A DNA stretch of 64,000 bases. Source: Xiphophorus maculatus (Eukaryota > Chordata > Actinopteri > Cyprinodontiformes > Poeciliidae). Below the pieces are notes generated by a model, which did no database searches, was not told the origin of the DNA, and worked only from the letters and a program-made list of their open reading frames with translations. The position numbers were made by a program, and so were the translations under genes. Location: assembly GCF_002775205.1 (NCBI RefSeq), contig NC_036460.1, positions 23,516,751 through 23,580,750 of the forward strand, given 5' to 3'. Positions 14,704 to 28,266 of this stretch are shown here, in pieces (within the stretch, counting starts at the first letter, position 1; each line of letters opens with the position of its first letter).

Positions 14704-17700
14704 TTAGGGTTTCTTGCTGCCCAGTCTTTTGAAAACACTGACAGCCTTGACGTCCATCTTGGCCCCAGCAGACTCCCCTCCTCCCCCTGGGCTGTTGCTG
14801 CTGCTGACCTTTGAACTGGCTGAAGTGGATTTCTCCGGTGCTCTGGATCTGGTGCTCGTCACTCTGTTGTCCTGAGTGTCAGCGGACTTTGGCGCCACCG
14901 CTGCGCCTGTGGCGGGGGGCTTGCCCAGTCTCTGAAGAACGCTGATTTTGGCCGGTGGGAGGCCGTTTGGGGGTGAGGTAGAAGAGGAGGTGGGAGCATC
15001 GGAGGGAAGCAGCTTGAATTTCCCACCCAGGCGACGCAGGGTGATCGGGGGCGCCTTGGAAGTGAGCGCTTTCTTCTTCGACGGTGTGGGTCTCTTGAGG
15101 ACGCCGGCATACTGCAGGACAGAGCCCTCGCCGTCGGTGTCCTCGTCATCTTCGTCCGTGTTTGCGTCCGTGTTTCCTGGCTTCGGCATCTCTCCGCTTT
15201 TGTTCCCCTTGTCCAGGCGGCTGAACACCCCGGTGGGCTGCCAGAACACGCTGAGGTTAGGTCACAGCTTTACTCCAGGTTTCAGTTGGAAGTCATAGCG
15301 ACCGCACTCACCTTGCTGTTACTGGTCGTCGTGTCTGCCATCGATTCGGCTCCAAGTCTTTCAAACACAGAGGTACGCTTTAAGCCTGTTTCAGAGAAAC
15401 AAACAGTTTCTGTCAAACACAAAGGTCACAGCTTATGAAAATAGGGCTGAGCAATGACCTCAATGCTCTCTTTTTGGAGATTTATTTTTAGGAAAACTGT
15501 GATTTATTTATGTTTTTAATCTTAGCTTTTCATTGTTCAGAGCGATGTCAGCCCACCCAAGAACTACCATCTTGTTTGAGAAGTGTGTTTTACAGCTTCT
15601 ATTTATTTCATCTTTGAATTCAGGTTGACTCAAAGAAAAAATAATTTAAATAAATGTAAAAAATATATATGTTTTGTCATTTAAATTCATTTTAAGAAAA
15701 AAAATGAGAAAAAACATTGATTAAAATTAGGAATTGAATTTAGCATTAAAAAATATATATTTCATTTTTAAGTCACATCAGCCAGCCCTAGTTACCACTT
15801 ATGCGAGGGTTTTTTCTTTTTCTTGGTTATATAAGATAAATGGCTAGACAAAAGGTTTATTGAGTCTTTTTCCGACACGGAAGTCAAAACAGCAGTCTTT
15901 GCAAAATTAATCCAAATTTGTTTCACTTGGTGTTGGACGTACTGAAATAAATATTGTAATTTATTTAATTTACGTGCATAGCAATTGAAAGTCCTTTGCG
16001 AACAAACTAATGCTATCAGGACATTACTTAAGAAATATTAAATAAAAAAAATTTGAAGAAGCACAAATTGGGATACATCTTAGGAATTCAAGGTTCACAC
16101 AAAAGAATTTAATCAAATATTTAATTTTCAAATGTAAGATTTAAGGCCTAAATATCTTTGGCCTTAAATCTAAGAATTATATGTATATATATACAGTACA
16201 GACCAAAAGTTTGGACACACCTTTTACTTCAATGAGTTTCCTTTATTTTCATGACTATTGACATTGTAGATTCACACTGAAGGCATCAAAACTATGAATA
16301 ACACATGTGGAAATTTGCACTAAACAAAAAAAAGTGTAAAACAACAGAAAATACCCCTTATATTCTAGTTTCTTCAAAGTAGCAACATTTTGCTGTGATT
16401 ACTGCTTTGCACACACTCTGCATTTTCTTGATGAGCTTCAAGAGGCAGTCACCTGAAATGGTTTTCACTTCATAGGTCAACCTGCCCTGTCAGGTTAATA
16501 AGTGGGATTTCTTGCCTTATAAATAGTCATGAAAATAAAGAAAACCCATTTTAATTAGAAGGTGTGTCCAAACTTTTGGTCTGTACTGTATATATATATA
16601 TACATATATATATATACAGATAATTAACTATGCATCTTTATTATACATTTCGTTGGCTTCTGGCGCATCAATTTCCATAAAAATACTTTGAAGTGTGTGG
16701 CTGTAACCAAATGTGAAAATGGTTAAGGGGTGTGAATGCTTTTGGAAGCCACTGTGTAAAAAGTCTCACTTCTTCTACATTCAGGGTTCATTAAGACTAA
16801 AAAGTAATAGTGCTTCTGTATAATAGGGCTAAACTGATAAAATCCTAAGTCAACTCTGGGCCTAAATTTTAACACGACTTTTTTCGTTCATCTGTGATTG
16901 GTACATTACTGGAAAATTTGCTTTCTCTTTGCAAATGAAAAAAAAAAAGAAGTGCTGCCATAAATATTTTAAGAACGAGTGTTCAAAAAGTGTCAAGAAT
17001 TAAGGAAGAAACAGCATAAGAAAATATTCATTTGAAGAAATTATTTTGCGAACTCTTTAAGAGCTCTTTATGAAACTTTTTGAAATTCCTTCAAGGCCGA
17101 AGCAAGAGCAAAGATTTCAGATTTTGCAGAGAGTTTGTGAGGTCAGAGATTTTAGGAATGAAGGAAGGATAATTACCCTAGTTAGGAATATTAGTGAAAC
17201 TGGTAAGCCGGTTAAATAACCGAAAGGGGCATTTAGAGTTGATTAGTTGAGTGCTGCTGTTGGTTAGTTAGGCTGTCGGCAAGGCCGCAGGGTCAGGCCT
17301 ACCTTTCTTGGCCTGCTGGGCCAGGATTCGACGTGTACGAGGCGTGGTGCCCTTTGGCATGTTGATGATGTACTTGCCTTCCATCTCAGCTGTGACACGT
17401 CGGCGCTTTGCTGCAGGCTTCCCCTCGTCGGCTGGCTGGCTTACGACTGGCAAAAAGACACAGGAATCAAACGGCGCCACAGGAAGAACAACTAAATATC
17501 AAAAAGGGGTGAAAAAAAACACAAACTAATTCAAACATGTCATCTACCTGCTTTGCTGTTCTTGTTTGCCTGCGAGTTGGACACTGTGACCGAGAGCCGG
17601 TTGTCAATGGGTCGGCGGACTGGCGTGGCGGGAGGGGAGTCATGGCTCAAAGCGTTGGCAATCATACGAGTAGCAGCTGTAAAAACACACAAGTATGACA

Positions 17701-20700
17701 ATCTGTCAATATTGTCTCAGTTTTTTACCCCTAATTATTAAATTAAATCAACTATGGAAAAGTCAGAAATGCAAATGTCGTTAGGATATATTTAAACGAT
17801 ACGATCACTGTTTTGGTTCATCATCACCTTTTTCAAGCTGCCTGGCGTTAACTTGCACAATAAAACTTTGTGGCAGGGAATATTAAGTGTAATACAAAAT
17901 GAACTCTTAGCCAGCACGGAAAACCTACAAGAACTACAGAAATCACATGATGAGTTTTGTGGGGAAACATGTTGCAAAAGTTTTTTCTAGTCAGTAGTAA
18001 TGAAAGGTCCAGGATCTTAACTAGGGGTTCAATCTGCTTAATAACATCTATAATATCAAGAGAACAAAATATTACCCAAGTTCCTTTCAGGCTGCACTGT
18101 TTCAAGTGATATAAAGTATACATATGGAGGTCTAAAGTTTTTATTTACAACGTACTTTTAACGTTTGAAATTGGTTTAAAAGTCCAGCAGAAAGAGACAC
18201 AGGGCTAACTTTAGAGGCAGGAATGAAAACACAACCCAAACCTTTAGGAGAAGCGGCCTCCGTAAGAGAGTTCTGCATTTATTGATGCCGAAAAAAGGGT
18301 TGCACTACAGTCATCCAGTTTCATTGGACGTTATTTCGTAACGCTGCTGCTCAGGTCTGTCTTGTATGGTGTTGCAAGTTGTTTAACAAAATCCTTTGTC
18401 ATTCTGTTACCTTCTGTCTTTGTTCATTCTCTCTCTGCTCTATGGTGGAAGACAATATGACGCCGTGTGAAGGTCGCGATGTTCTGGTCTCCGTCTCGTA
18501 CAGAAAAATTAAATAAAATCTTTATTACTCACGAGTCTTGGCCGTTCTTCTGAGCTCAGCCTGGACACTGGTCTGTCCTGAGGTGATGGCCTCAGCTGCC
18601 ATTTTGCACATGTCCTGAGAAAATAACACCAGCAGGAAATAAGAGTTTAGATCAGACCTAAAAAAAAAAATCCAACCCGACCCGGCTTGAGCCAGTACAC
18701 ATTGTCTCCGAGCCTGATGCGACCCGACTAATTAACTTTAATCATAGGCCAGAAGTAAACCCGACATTTTAAACAAGATTTTACTGCTTTTGTTTTTAGA
18801 CAAAAGCAGTAATTTCAGTAAGGAGTGTAACTTCTGCTGTTTTTAGCTTTTTTACATCTTCCAACTCCAGTTTGTTGGTCGCTGCAACCGGTGAGTCAGT
18901 CTGGGAGGTGAGACTGATAAGAGCAAAGCAGGGTGAGGCTGAAAGCACATTTATTATGCACCATGCTTGTTACAGTCTAACCTCTGCACCTTATTTTATT
19001 TCTTTCCTCAACATGGTAAGCTGCCAACTCTCCTATTAAGTCTATCATAAGCAGATTAACACAAGAATAAAATGTGCATTTTCATTTGATTTTCTTTTCT
19101 CTGTGCTAGATGTTTTGTAGGCATATTAAACACGCCACTGTAGACATAGCCCAACCCGACAATAAAGCAAATAATTTTGATCCGACAACATCTGAATTTC
19201 AGGTCGGGTCAAAAATATGAGCAGGAAACAAGAGGTATCACATGAATTTATGTTTATAAAAAGACCAACAGGACCACCAAGATATCATTTTAGAAATTTA
19301 AATGACATGAAAAACCAACACTTCACATTCTCATTTGGTACTCAAGAGTTTGTTCGTCCAACATTTATTTTGAAACCATTTAATTTCATGTATGTAATAA
19401 TCATTGTGTATCACTTTATTCCTTCACCTCTCAATGGCTAAAAACCAAAATGAATGACTTTGTATTACTTAGCACAAGTCTGAGCTTAATTCTTTGGGAT
19501 GAATTAAAACAATTCTGTCAAAAAAAAAACAACAGGCCAAAATTGATCCTATTGAAATAAGAGACTCATTGAGACAACTATTTGGTTTCCAGTTCAGTAT
19601 ATTAATCTTTTTTTTTTTTTTTAATGTAATGTCAAAGTACTTTACAAAACACTACATCCAGTTTGCAGGTGTAGTGTTACCACCATCAGTGTGTGAATTA
19701 ATGGGTGAATAATTGTAGGGTGAAGAACTTTTGGGTCTTCTTGTAATTCAAATACAAACCACTAACTTTACTACAGTCAAATTCAGTTTATTCAATTTGG
19801 TAAAGTTTTTAATCTCAGGAACTTTCAGGCTTTAGGTGGGAATTACTTTTTAACAGAATTAAAAATTGCATTCATGGTAAGAAACACTTAAGCAGAAAAA
19901 ATAAACATAATAATAATAATAATAATAAACATGTGCATGAGGGAGACATTTTCACAGCACTTTATATCCCTTCAACCGTGTTGAAATGTTTTCATTGGTA
20001 AGTGCTTGGTGAAGTAAAACTCAACAGCCAAGTAGCTACAAGATAAACACGGATTCTTGCCTCACCTGCCTGTGCACCTGTTTGGCATGTTTAAGAATGG
20101 CAATGATGTCTCCGATGACTGTAATGCCGAGGTCCATCATGATGTCTTTACTGAGGTCCATTAGCATGTTCTTCTGGATTCTGACGCAGCAGTGCAAATA
20201 AAATCAGATACAAACATTATGGAGATGATAAATGCATAAATATAATAAAGAAATGCGCTGAGAAACTGGCTGCCAAGAGGAATAATTTGGTTTTCTGTTA
20301 GACTGGCTGCGATTGGACATCTAACGGATGGAAACTAAAAATTGGATCTTATGTTTTCACCACAGCTAAACACTACAAGCACTATCAACTGCTGCTAAAA
20401 ACAACATCCTTCAGTTGTGAAGTTGTCAGCATAGAAAATGGAAAAGTCACAGGAAGAAAAAACTTATTAAAAGCTTCTAATAAATAAAGCAATCTTCTTG
20501 TTTTACTTATATGCCACTGAACAAGAGCAGGAAGAGATGTAAGCGGGTAACAGAAAAGTAAAACCCACTACAGTAAAGTACAGTGACCACAGTTCAGCTG
20601 TTTTCCACTTTTGATTTCAGTTACAGAATCAGCTGGATTTTAAAAAAAGTTGTCAAGCTGTTTGAAATCTCACAGCTAACAAAAAGATGTACTTAGTTTA

Positions 20701-22826
20701 GAGGGACGACAGGAACACCACGATACACTCTTAGCAATGCTTCATGCACTAATCAGTAACATAGTAAGGAAAAGTAGTTTAAAAACCTTAAAACATCATG
20801 TCTCTGCAATGCGTTTGCGCTGAAATCCTGCTTAACAGCACACAAACTGATGACAGATCTTTTATTGTAGCCACCCTAACACACACTGTGCAATAACAAT
20901 GCGCAATCAGCATCTTAATACGACACACCTGCGAGGTGGGATGGATTTTCTCTGCAAAGGAGAAATGCTCACTAACAGACTTGGACATTTTTTTGAACAA
21001 TGTATAGAGAAGGATTTGGACGTTTGAGCTCAGCTCATGACAAAATGGGAGTAAATATAAGTGTTGGATTTACATTTTCGTCCAGTGTACTAGATAATAT
21101 CTATGCTATCATTTGTTTCAGCACGTTTAAACAGTTTCCTCTGTCTTAGAAACTGGAATACTTCATTAAATTGGATTTCCAACGACGCAGACAGGGAGAG
21201 AGAATCTGTTACCTTCTCCTCTTTTTAGGAAAATCCTTTTTATTTACAATACACATTTTATGAAGATTTTATCATTCTTTTTTATATAGAAAGAAAGTAG
21301 AAAAAACAATCTGCTGGCTGGAATTGGAATCAGCTAAAGTCAGTTTTGGAATGTCAGACATTTACAGAATCAATGATTTTCTGACTGATACGTCTCTAAT
21401 AACACGTTAATGAAGACTTTAAGTTACCTGTGGTCCACAAAGGAAACTGCATAGGTGACAGCGAGGCCGGCAGGAATCCCTGCATCCTTAAAAAACTGAA
21501 TCCACTCTGAGGTGGCTTTGGACAGAAAACAAAGCAAAGAATTTTAAAAATCAATTTAACACAAGAATGACTAAAAACAGGACTGTTCAGTTTGAAAATA
21601 TAGAGCGGTGAACTGCAAATGATGAAATAAAAACTGGTACAAATGGGCAGGGAAACAAAAAAAGTCATCATACTTCATATAAAAAATCTGCTTTCTGAAA
21701 ATATGCATTGATGGTTGCCAGCATCACTGTAAGCCGGGAAGCTGGCTCTCACCACGGCCCTGTGTGAGACGCAAACTGGAGCAGACAGCAGTGTGTGGAG
21801 GACTAACACATGCTGACCATAAGCAGCTGGAGGTTATTTATACCACCAGTGATGAAACATATTGAGGCTTCAGTTACAGAGACAGAGTGAAGGAAGCAAA
21901 GCACAACAGCTGCCGCAACAATAACCAGCCAACACTCTCTGACTAGCCGATGAGCTCAGAGGGAGATGACAACTCTCACCCTGGCTAAATTACCATCGGA
22001 CACCCACAGAGTCCACAATTTTCCCACATTTTGATTGGCTCTTAAAAGTCAAAAGGCGCTTTTTTGGGGGGTGTGTGTGGAAATTTTGATCCTAGAACTG
22101 TTTACATTTCATAAGCTCCATTTCTGCTTCAACCATGTAATCTTGGAAAAACTATCAAACAGATAAAGAGATAAAGATGCAGAAATAATACCGTTCTACA
22201 AAGTTATTTTTGAACACTCAGGCGCTTGAAGAATAAAGCGAAGACACAAATACGTTACAACTAGGCTACTTTTGTACGAGTAGCCTCGTATAAAACGAGT
22301 CTTTCAAAATAGACGCGTATAATTTAAATGCCACAAAGATAAAGACTAGGGCTTGGTCATCTTTGGCATATAATACACTGTGTTCATCAATTATTATGTC
22401 GCGCTACTTTGAGCTAAACTGAGGGAAATCTCCACCAGTCAATTGTGAATATTACTCTTTAAAATCTTAACTACAGCACGACTTACAAACAAGTTCGCCA
22501 GCTTGACCTAACGAAAGATGAAGCGGCTCTATGCTGCTGGTTGTTCCGTCCATAAAGATGAAATGAGACGTTAAGATGCCACCGTGAACCCACCAGCAGC
22601 AGGTACATGTTAGCATCGTTTAGCCGCTAAATAAAAGAAACAAGCATTCGTTAGCGATAAAAACAAGACTGTAAACAAGAAATACCACCGACGCCGCGAC
22701 AAAGTTAACAACTGACATTGGACGCCATGTCCCACAAACGCTTCCATGAGTGTTTTATTGTTTTTGTCAAGTATTGTGTCTAACTCGCCGGGCCCTGACG
22801 CTCTCACCTGTTGTCACGGTCGCCAT
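14704..22826 (-). CDS. c19orf47: C19orf47 homologue (SAM-like domain protein), complete in 8 coding exons
   Basis: Coding exons: 22808-22826, 21428-21515, 20066-20180, 18533-18614, 17548-17676, 17303-17446, 15312-15385, 14704-15237. All introns are GT-AG. Lengths sum to 1,185 nt, giving 394 residues and a TAA stop. The start (MATVTTATSEWIQFFK) has A at -3 and G at +4 and matches the human N-terminus. Residues about 8-75 form the SAM-like domain (AGLAVTYAVSFVDHR, LGITVIGDIIAILKHAK). Further on come a basic, nuclear-localisation-like stretch (AKRRRVTAEMEGKY), the conserved INMPKGTTPRTRRIL segment, and repeated short motifs of the type SVFERLG, GVFSRL, SVLQRLG and SVFKRLG. The C-terminal half is low-complexity, Ser/Pro/acidic. 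The protein's function is unknown. The exon borders I give reproduce the human protein throughout, so the model is solid. Confidence 0.92.
16137..16171. repeat. Perfect 12-bp inverted repeat beside the Tc1 element
   Basis: Arms AGATTTAAGGCC / GGCCTTAAATCT with an 11-nt spacer, 23 bp left of the Tc1-like element at 16,194. Confidence 0.85.
16194..16588. mobile_element. Non-autonomous Tc1/mariner-like element
   Basis: Starts CAGTACAGACCAAAAGTTTG and ends with its inverted complement (CTTTTGGTCTGTACTG), flanked by TA-rich sequence as expected for TA-targeted Tc1 elements. The interior matches the familiar non-coding ends of fish Tc1 copies (CATCAAAACTATGAATAACA) joined directly, so the transposase is deleted. 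It lies in intron 6 of the C19orf47 homologue. Confidence 0.8.
18661..19220. repeat. Probable dispersed repeat with GACCCG-rich ends
   Basis: Begins with an A-run and CCAACCCGACCCGGC and ends TTTCAGGTCGGGTCAAAAA, partly inverted GACCCG/CGGGTC motifs that recur in a fish repeat family. It interrupts intron 3 of the C19orf47 homologue. The class is not determined. Confidence 0.4.
19607..19720. repeat. Dispersed fish repeat fragment
   Basis: After a T-run, the stretch CAAAGTACTTTACAAAACAC ... ACCACCATCAGTGTGTGAAT ... ATGGGTGAAT resembles a widespread teleost repeat. Fragment only. Confidence 0.3.
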
Positions 22827-23087
22827 GTTTGTAATGAAGGTGACGCAATTTCCGGTGCAATGGGCTTTGTCACTGGGTGCAGTTCTGATTTATTGACGAT
22901 AGATGGCGAGAGAGGCTCACAATCCACACGAGACAACCCAAACAGTTGAGGTCACTTTTTTTTTCCTTAATATTTGGTTTCTACCCCAGTAAATTGAACG
23001 TCAGATTTGCGTTCAATGTGAGGTTATCGTAGTTATGCCATTAAATAAAAGATTTATTTTAAAGATTTTATTTCAAATTAAGCATAT

Positions 23088-23474
23088 ATATCTACGGAAG
23101 AGGATTAGGGCCACCGAAAAAAAAGAATTCTGAGATTAAAGTCAAAATTCTGAGATTAAAGTCAAAATTCTGAGATTAAAGTCAGAATTCTGAGATTAAA
23201 GTCAAAATTCTGAGATTAAAGTCAAAATTCTGAGATTAAAGTCAGAATTCTTAGATTAAAGTCAGAATTCTGAGATTAAAGTCAGAATTCTGAGATTAAA
23301 GTCAGAAAGTCATAATTCTGAGATTAAAGTCAGAATTCTGAGATTAAAGTCAGAAAGTCAGAATTCTGAGATTAAAGTCAGAATTCTGAGATTAAAGTCA
23401 GAAAGTCAGAATTCTGACTTTAAACTCAGAATTCTTTTTTTTTTCCGGTGGCCCTAATCCTCTTCCGTAGATAT
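23088..23474. repeat. 20-bp satellite array enclosed by inverted repeats (foldback-like element)
   Basis: Outer arms: ATATCTACGGAAGAGGATTA plus GGGCCACCG on the left, and its exact complement on the right. Inside are about 14 head-to-tail copies of AATTCTGAGATTAAAGTCAG with A/G variation and three short GAAAGTCA insertions; the last unit before the right arm is inverted. Looks like a short mobile element with a satellite core. Target duplication ambiguous. Confidence 0.8.
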
Positions 23475-26400
23475 CACATATATGTAGTTTAAAACATATA
23501 AACAAAAAAATAGGACAAAATAAACAAATAAAAAACTTAAGAAAAATGCACTTTATAATATGATTTTTATTTACGTTTTCTTCACAAATTTCAAATGGTA
23601 GTGTAACCATCAGCAAAAGTTTAAGCTCCCGCAGCATTTTACAATCAAGAGGAAAAGCATTATAATGTAAACTTTTCATAACATTAAATAGGATCAGAGG
23701 CTAATGTCTGCACAGAAAGAGTCAGCGAGCTGGAGTAAAGGAAACACTCTAAATATTTCATATATATATTTTTTTTCTGTTTTTTGTTTGTTTGGTTTTG
23801 TTTTTTCAGGAGTAACAAACAAATAAGGTCAGAGAACGCTCCTGAACACGACATATTTTCATCCATGCGCCTCAAGTAACATGTTTAAATTAATCTTCTT
23901 TGGGCATAAGTTCAAAAATATTTCACATTTGTTTTTGTTTCTATATATTCGGAAAGCACTAAATGGTAAATGTTTTGCTCCTAGAAAAAAAAAAAGAAAT
24001 AGAAATTGTAAAAACAATAAAAAGAAGAGACAGACGTTTTCTGAAACCGTTCATCATCAGTAAATTAAAAAAACATGTACACCTCCGAGCTATCGCTTTT
24101 TCATCAAGATTGTCTCAAAATAAATGTCACTATGAATATTTATGTACGTATTTATATTTAATACTGTAACAAAAGTGGATAGGTATAGCAATACATCATC
24201 ACACTTGACACAGAGTAGCAGTGTGTCTAATCACTGCAGGATATGCTACATTAAGTTCATACTGTAAGTATTGCATTTCATAACAGGGATAATGTGAGCG
24301 GCGAACGGAGAACTCTGGAAAAATACAAACACGTAGCAACATTCACCTCATCATAGAAAAATAGGAAAGCTCTTATTCAGTTAATGCTATTGCAGCATAA
24401 CAGTACATGTAGACGCAGGCAGGCTGTCTGTCTCGGATTTATTAAGCTGCCTATACATCCGTTTTCCTTCTGTAAAGTCTCCATTTCCAATCAATTGGCA
24501 AAGCGCTCTTTCTTTTTTTTTTTCGACTGTAAACTTACAGGCATTTAGAGCAAACACAAACAGATGAAATCATATGTGCTGACAGGGTGAGGGAGGGACC
24601 TTCAGAGATCAATTTGTTACACTGAAGGAGCAGGCAGTGGGAAATGACCTCTTGGATCTCAGACTTTTTGCTCTTTAAAACAAAAAACAAAACAAAACAA
24701 AAAAAAAACATCCCTCCTTTTGGTTTCCAGTCTAAATAAAGAAAATCAGGCAAGCAGGACTTTCCATTCACTTTGAGCCACAGCAATGGCAGTGTGCAGC
24801 CTTTCCACCACTAAACTCCACCGCCACGTTTTCTGATCTGCCTCGTTATAGCATATGTAGCACCACAAAAACCTATGTACATGAGAACTATTGAATATGT
24901 TTTATGCTTACTCCGACACCAGTACATAATTTGTCATCACATTTGCATTTTTGGGAAAGTGAAAAAAAAAAGGCATCTCCAGCATTTTTACACAGTCCTT
25001 ATTCAAGATTAGAGAAGGAAAAAAAATTAAAATAAAACAAAATAAAAACATGAGGTCTGCCCCTTTTCTGACCACCAGGAGCCAAGACGGAGCAAACTAT
25101 CACGTTATTTGTTCAGGGTTTCTGCAAGTTTTTGGTGACATTTGCGTTTCAAAACAATGCTGATCCAAAAGTAGATAAAAAAATATATATATTTAGACAC
25201 TTTTCTTACTTTAATCACTCAGATTTTTTTCACTTATTCCATAGCTTAAGCAAGACAAATGTAACTTTCTAAGCCTAAATTTGAGTTTTTTTGGCTTTGC
25301 CATTTATTCCCACCTAGCTTCAACATCTTATTACAGTATAGCTAATTGCTAGCTTCAAGACTGTAGCTTACAATATATTTTAGCCTTATTAAAGTCCCTG
25401 TTTTCAAGTTAACTTAAATGTACCTTTTCCCATGATGAAGAAGGAGCAGATAGCGGCTCACCTAACAAAAACCGTTTGGATTTTCTTTGCCTAAACTTAC
25501 AGTCATCCACTTTTAAAACAATAATTCTTTGCAGGTTCGCAGGAACAGCTGAATGGTACATTTCCTTTGACTAGGCTAATTCATTCAACAATGTGATAGC
25601 ACCTCAGTTTCTCAGCAAGAGTAACAATTGAGAGAAGAAACACATGTTTCCAGCACATTTCTCAAGAAATAACATAAGAAGATGGTACAAGCAACAACTG
25701 AATAAATGTACAAATTTAAGACATAACCAAATATAATTTGAGACCAAATTGGGAATTTTTTTTAAATCAGTACATATGAAATTTAGAATTTTTAATGACT
25801 TCTCAAGACCTTGCAGAAACCCTTAATCATGCTGATGTTTTTCAATAAGCAAGTTTATTAGATCAAAATAAAGCCTTCTTTTTTTTTGCAAACAATACAA
25901 TTTTTAAGTTTTTTCTTTTGAGAACACATTTTACTAAATATTATCCTTCAAACAAACATTTCTGGAAATTTGCAAGGCGATAGTCCAGGGCAGATATGCA
26001 TCGTGTGTGGGTGTGTGTGTGGGTGTGTGTGTGTGTGAGTAAAACTTTAACCTTTTAAAAATGAACCAAGTTACAAATACATCTGTTGACATTCACTCAC
26101 AGGAGGCATGAAGGGGTCAGTAGCTTTGGGACAGACCTCACAAACAAAAACCACAATCTTCTAACATCATTGTTATAAACATACAATAAATGTAAATTGG
26201 ATAGTGCTTTTATATTGTTTATAAAACATAAATACATGTTGACAAAGGCAGTGACATCGTGCTTCATGTTCAGGGACAGGGCAGTATTTTAAATTCAATT
26301 TTATTTTTCTTGCTTTATAAAAATATGTATTTTTTTTTAAATATTATTTTTTTGTACTTTTACCTTGTTCTTCATTGACAAAAATATCCCATTTATATAT

Positions 26401-28266
26401 GCAGACATTCATACATTACAATCATGGTACATAACACGTATACATATACATGTTACCGTTTAAATGTATATGCATATAAACGTTTAATTCAAATTCTTTT
26501 TTTTTGTAGTGCACATGTTATGCCTCCAAAGTTGCCAAATGAAAATATAATAAACTAAAAAAAATAAAACAACAATTAGCTACAATGCAAAACAGCAATA
26601 GTAACAGTTATGAAGAAATCTCCCGAATAAATTGAACAAAACGGAAATTTAAAAATAATTATTTAAAAAAAAATGGCAACAGTACAAGAGAAAGCAAGAA
26701 CAATAAGTCACATAAACAAACACTGAAATATATAACAGTTTTCACTCAAACAATACAGAGGAAAAAAAAAAAAGAAGTACAAATTCACAGGCAAAAGAAA
26801 AAAGGACGCTCACTCCACAACATCAGCCCCGTGTTCTCTCTCTCCATTTGTTTTCTTGTTGTTGTTGGGTTTTTTTCCGGGTCTTGCCTTGTGCTCGGAT
26901 CGTCGTTTCAACCTCAATAAAGAAAGAAATAAACGGGCCAGGTGCCTCAGAGTGGACGACCCACTCACAATAAACGCCTCCTCAGTTCTGCACCGGGAGA
27001 ACAGGGGACAGGAAGCAGAGACCACCGAGCCCAACGTTTAGAGGTTGTCTGAAACACTTTTTAAAAAAATAAAATAAAACGGATACAAGTCCCTCCTCTG
27101 TATGAATGCATTGGCTCACATCTGATAAATCTCTGAGTTGCTGCAGCTAAACTTCTGATTTCAGAGACTTGAAAGCGCCCGTGAGAGTAAACTCAGCGCG
27201 TCGACCCCGGGCGCTGAGTTTCTGTAAAGTGAAGATGCCTTTTTTTTTTTTTTTTTTTGAGGTCACATCTTTACAGAAGTGCTTTCCTTTTGTTTTTTGG
27301 TCCCTCTCTTTCTTTTTTTTTCTTTTGTCCACCCGTTATTTTATCATAACTACACCCAAAACGGATGATAGGATATTCTCCGCAGGTGTCTGTCCTCCGT
27401 GCCTCCACTCAGTCCCTATTGGCTTTTAACTCTCCAGCACAGCAGATGTATCTAATCTTCATCGTGCGAACAATATGAAAAATGGCTCAGCAGAAGACAG
27501 TGGCATTTCATGTCGCGCTTTATGCATCCGTGTGCGTGTTAAATGTACGTATATAGCTGCTGTTTCAGATCGTAAAAAGGAATCTGAGCAGTGAGCTCCA
27601 AAAAGGAGAGGTTCTTCTTGTTTGGACGTCCAGATCCTTGAATGACTGGGGTGCAAAAGTGGGGAGTGTTAGTTGCGCCGGCTTTTTCACTCAAGGTCCC
27701 AGGGGCTGGAGGGGTTCTCCGGGCTCTCAGTGGTCGAGGACTTCAAAGAGAGAGGGAGAAATAAAAGAGACAGAAGAGGAGAAAAAAAAACAGAGATGGG
27801 TAGAGATGGCAGACGGTGGAAGTTTTGATTTTTTTTTTTTTTTTTTTAAACAAAAAGCACAAGATTTAGAGGAAGCTGTGATACTCAGATCCTCAACTCG
27901 CCAAGTCCAAGCAGCAAATGAAGAAGCATATAGAGCAGCCGAGCAGATGGAAGGTTACGGGTGAGCGAGCTGTGTCTGTCTTCCACAAGAAAAGACCCCG
28001 AACAAATTGTCCTTGGTCCTTTATTTCAGATCTGCACAAATACATTCAACAACAGGGAGGACGAGGAAAAAAAAAAAAAAGATAATGAACAAGAATGAAA
28101 GCAAGAGCACTAGCAGAAGGGCAACCGACAGAGGGAACAAGGTGGGGGCACTGGTGTGTGTTGGGGTGCAGCAATAACATCTATTTTACTCAATGAGAGT
28201 ATTTTAATAAGAAAAATTCATTGTGAATCAGTTCTTTAAATCAGAGCACTTTAGACTGGTAACGAG
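23475..28266. other. Non-coding stretch between the C19orf47 homologue and fosb
   Basis: AT-rich with many A/T homopolymers and one GT repeat. A more GC-rich patch lies at about 26,810-27,050 and another at 27,160-27,230, but neither gives a recognisable exon. Part may be a long fosb 3' UTR. Confidence 0.4.
25999..26038. repeat. (GT)n microsatellite
   Basis: Interrupted GT repeat of about 40 nt (GTGTGTGGGTGTGTGTGT). Confidence 0.85.

Noticed and set aside
23125..23420. CRISPR-like look of the 20-bp repeat array
   Set aside because: Repeats abut with no unique spacers, and the context is a vertebrate genome; it is a satellite.
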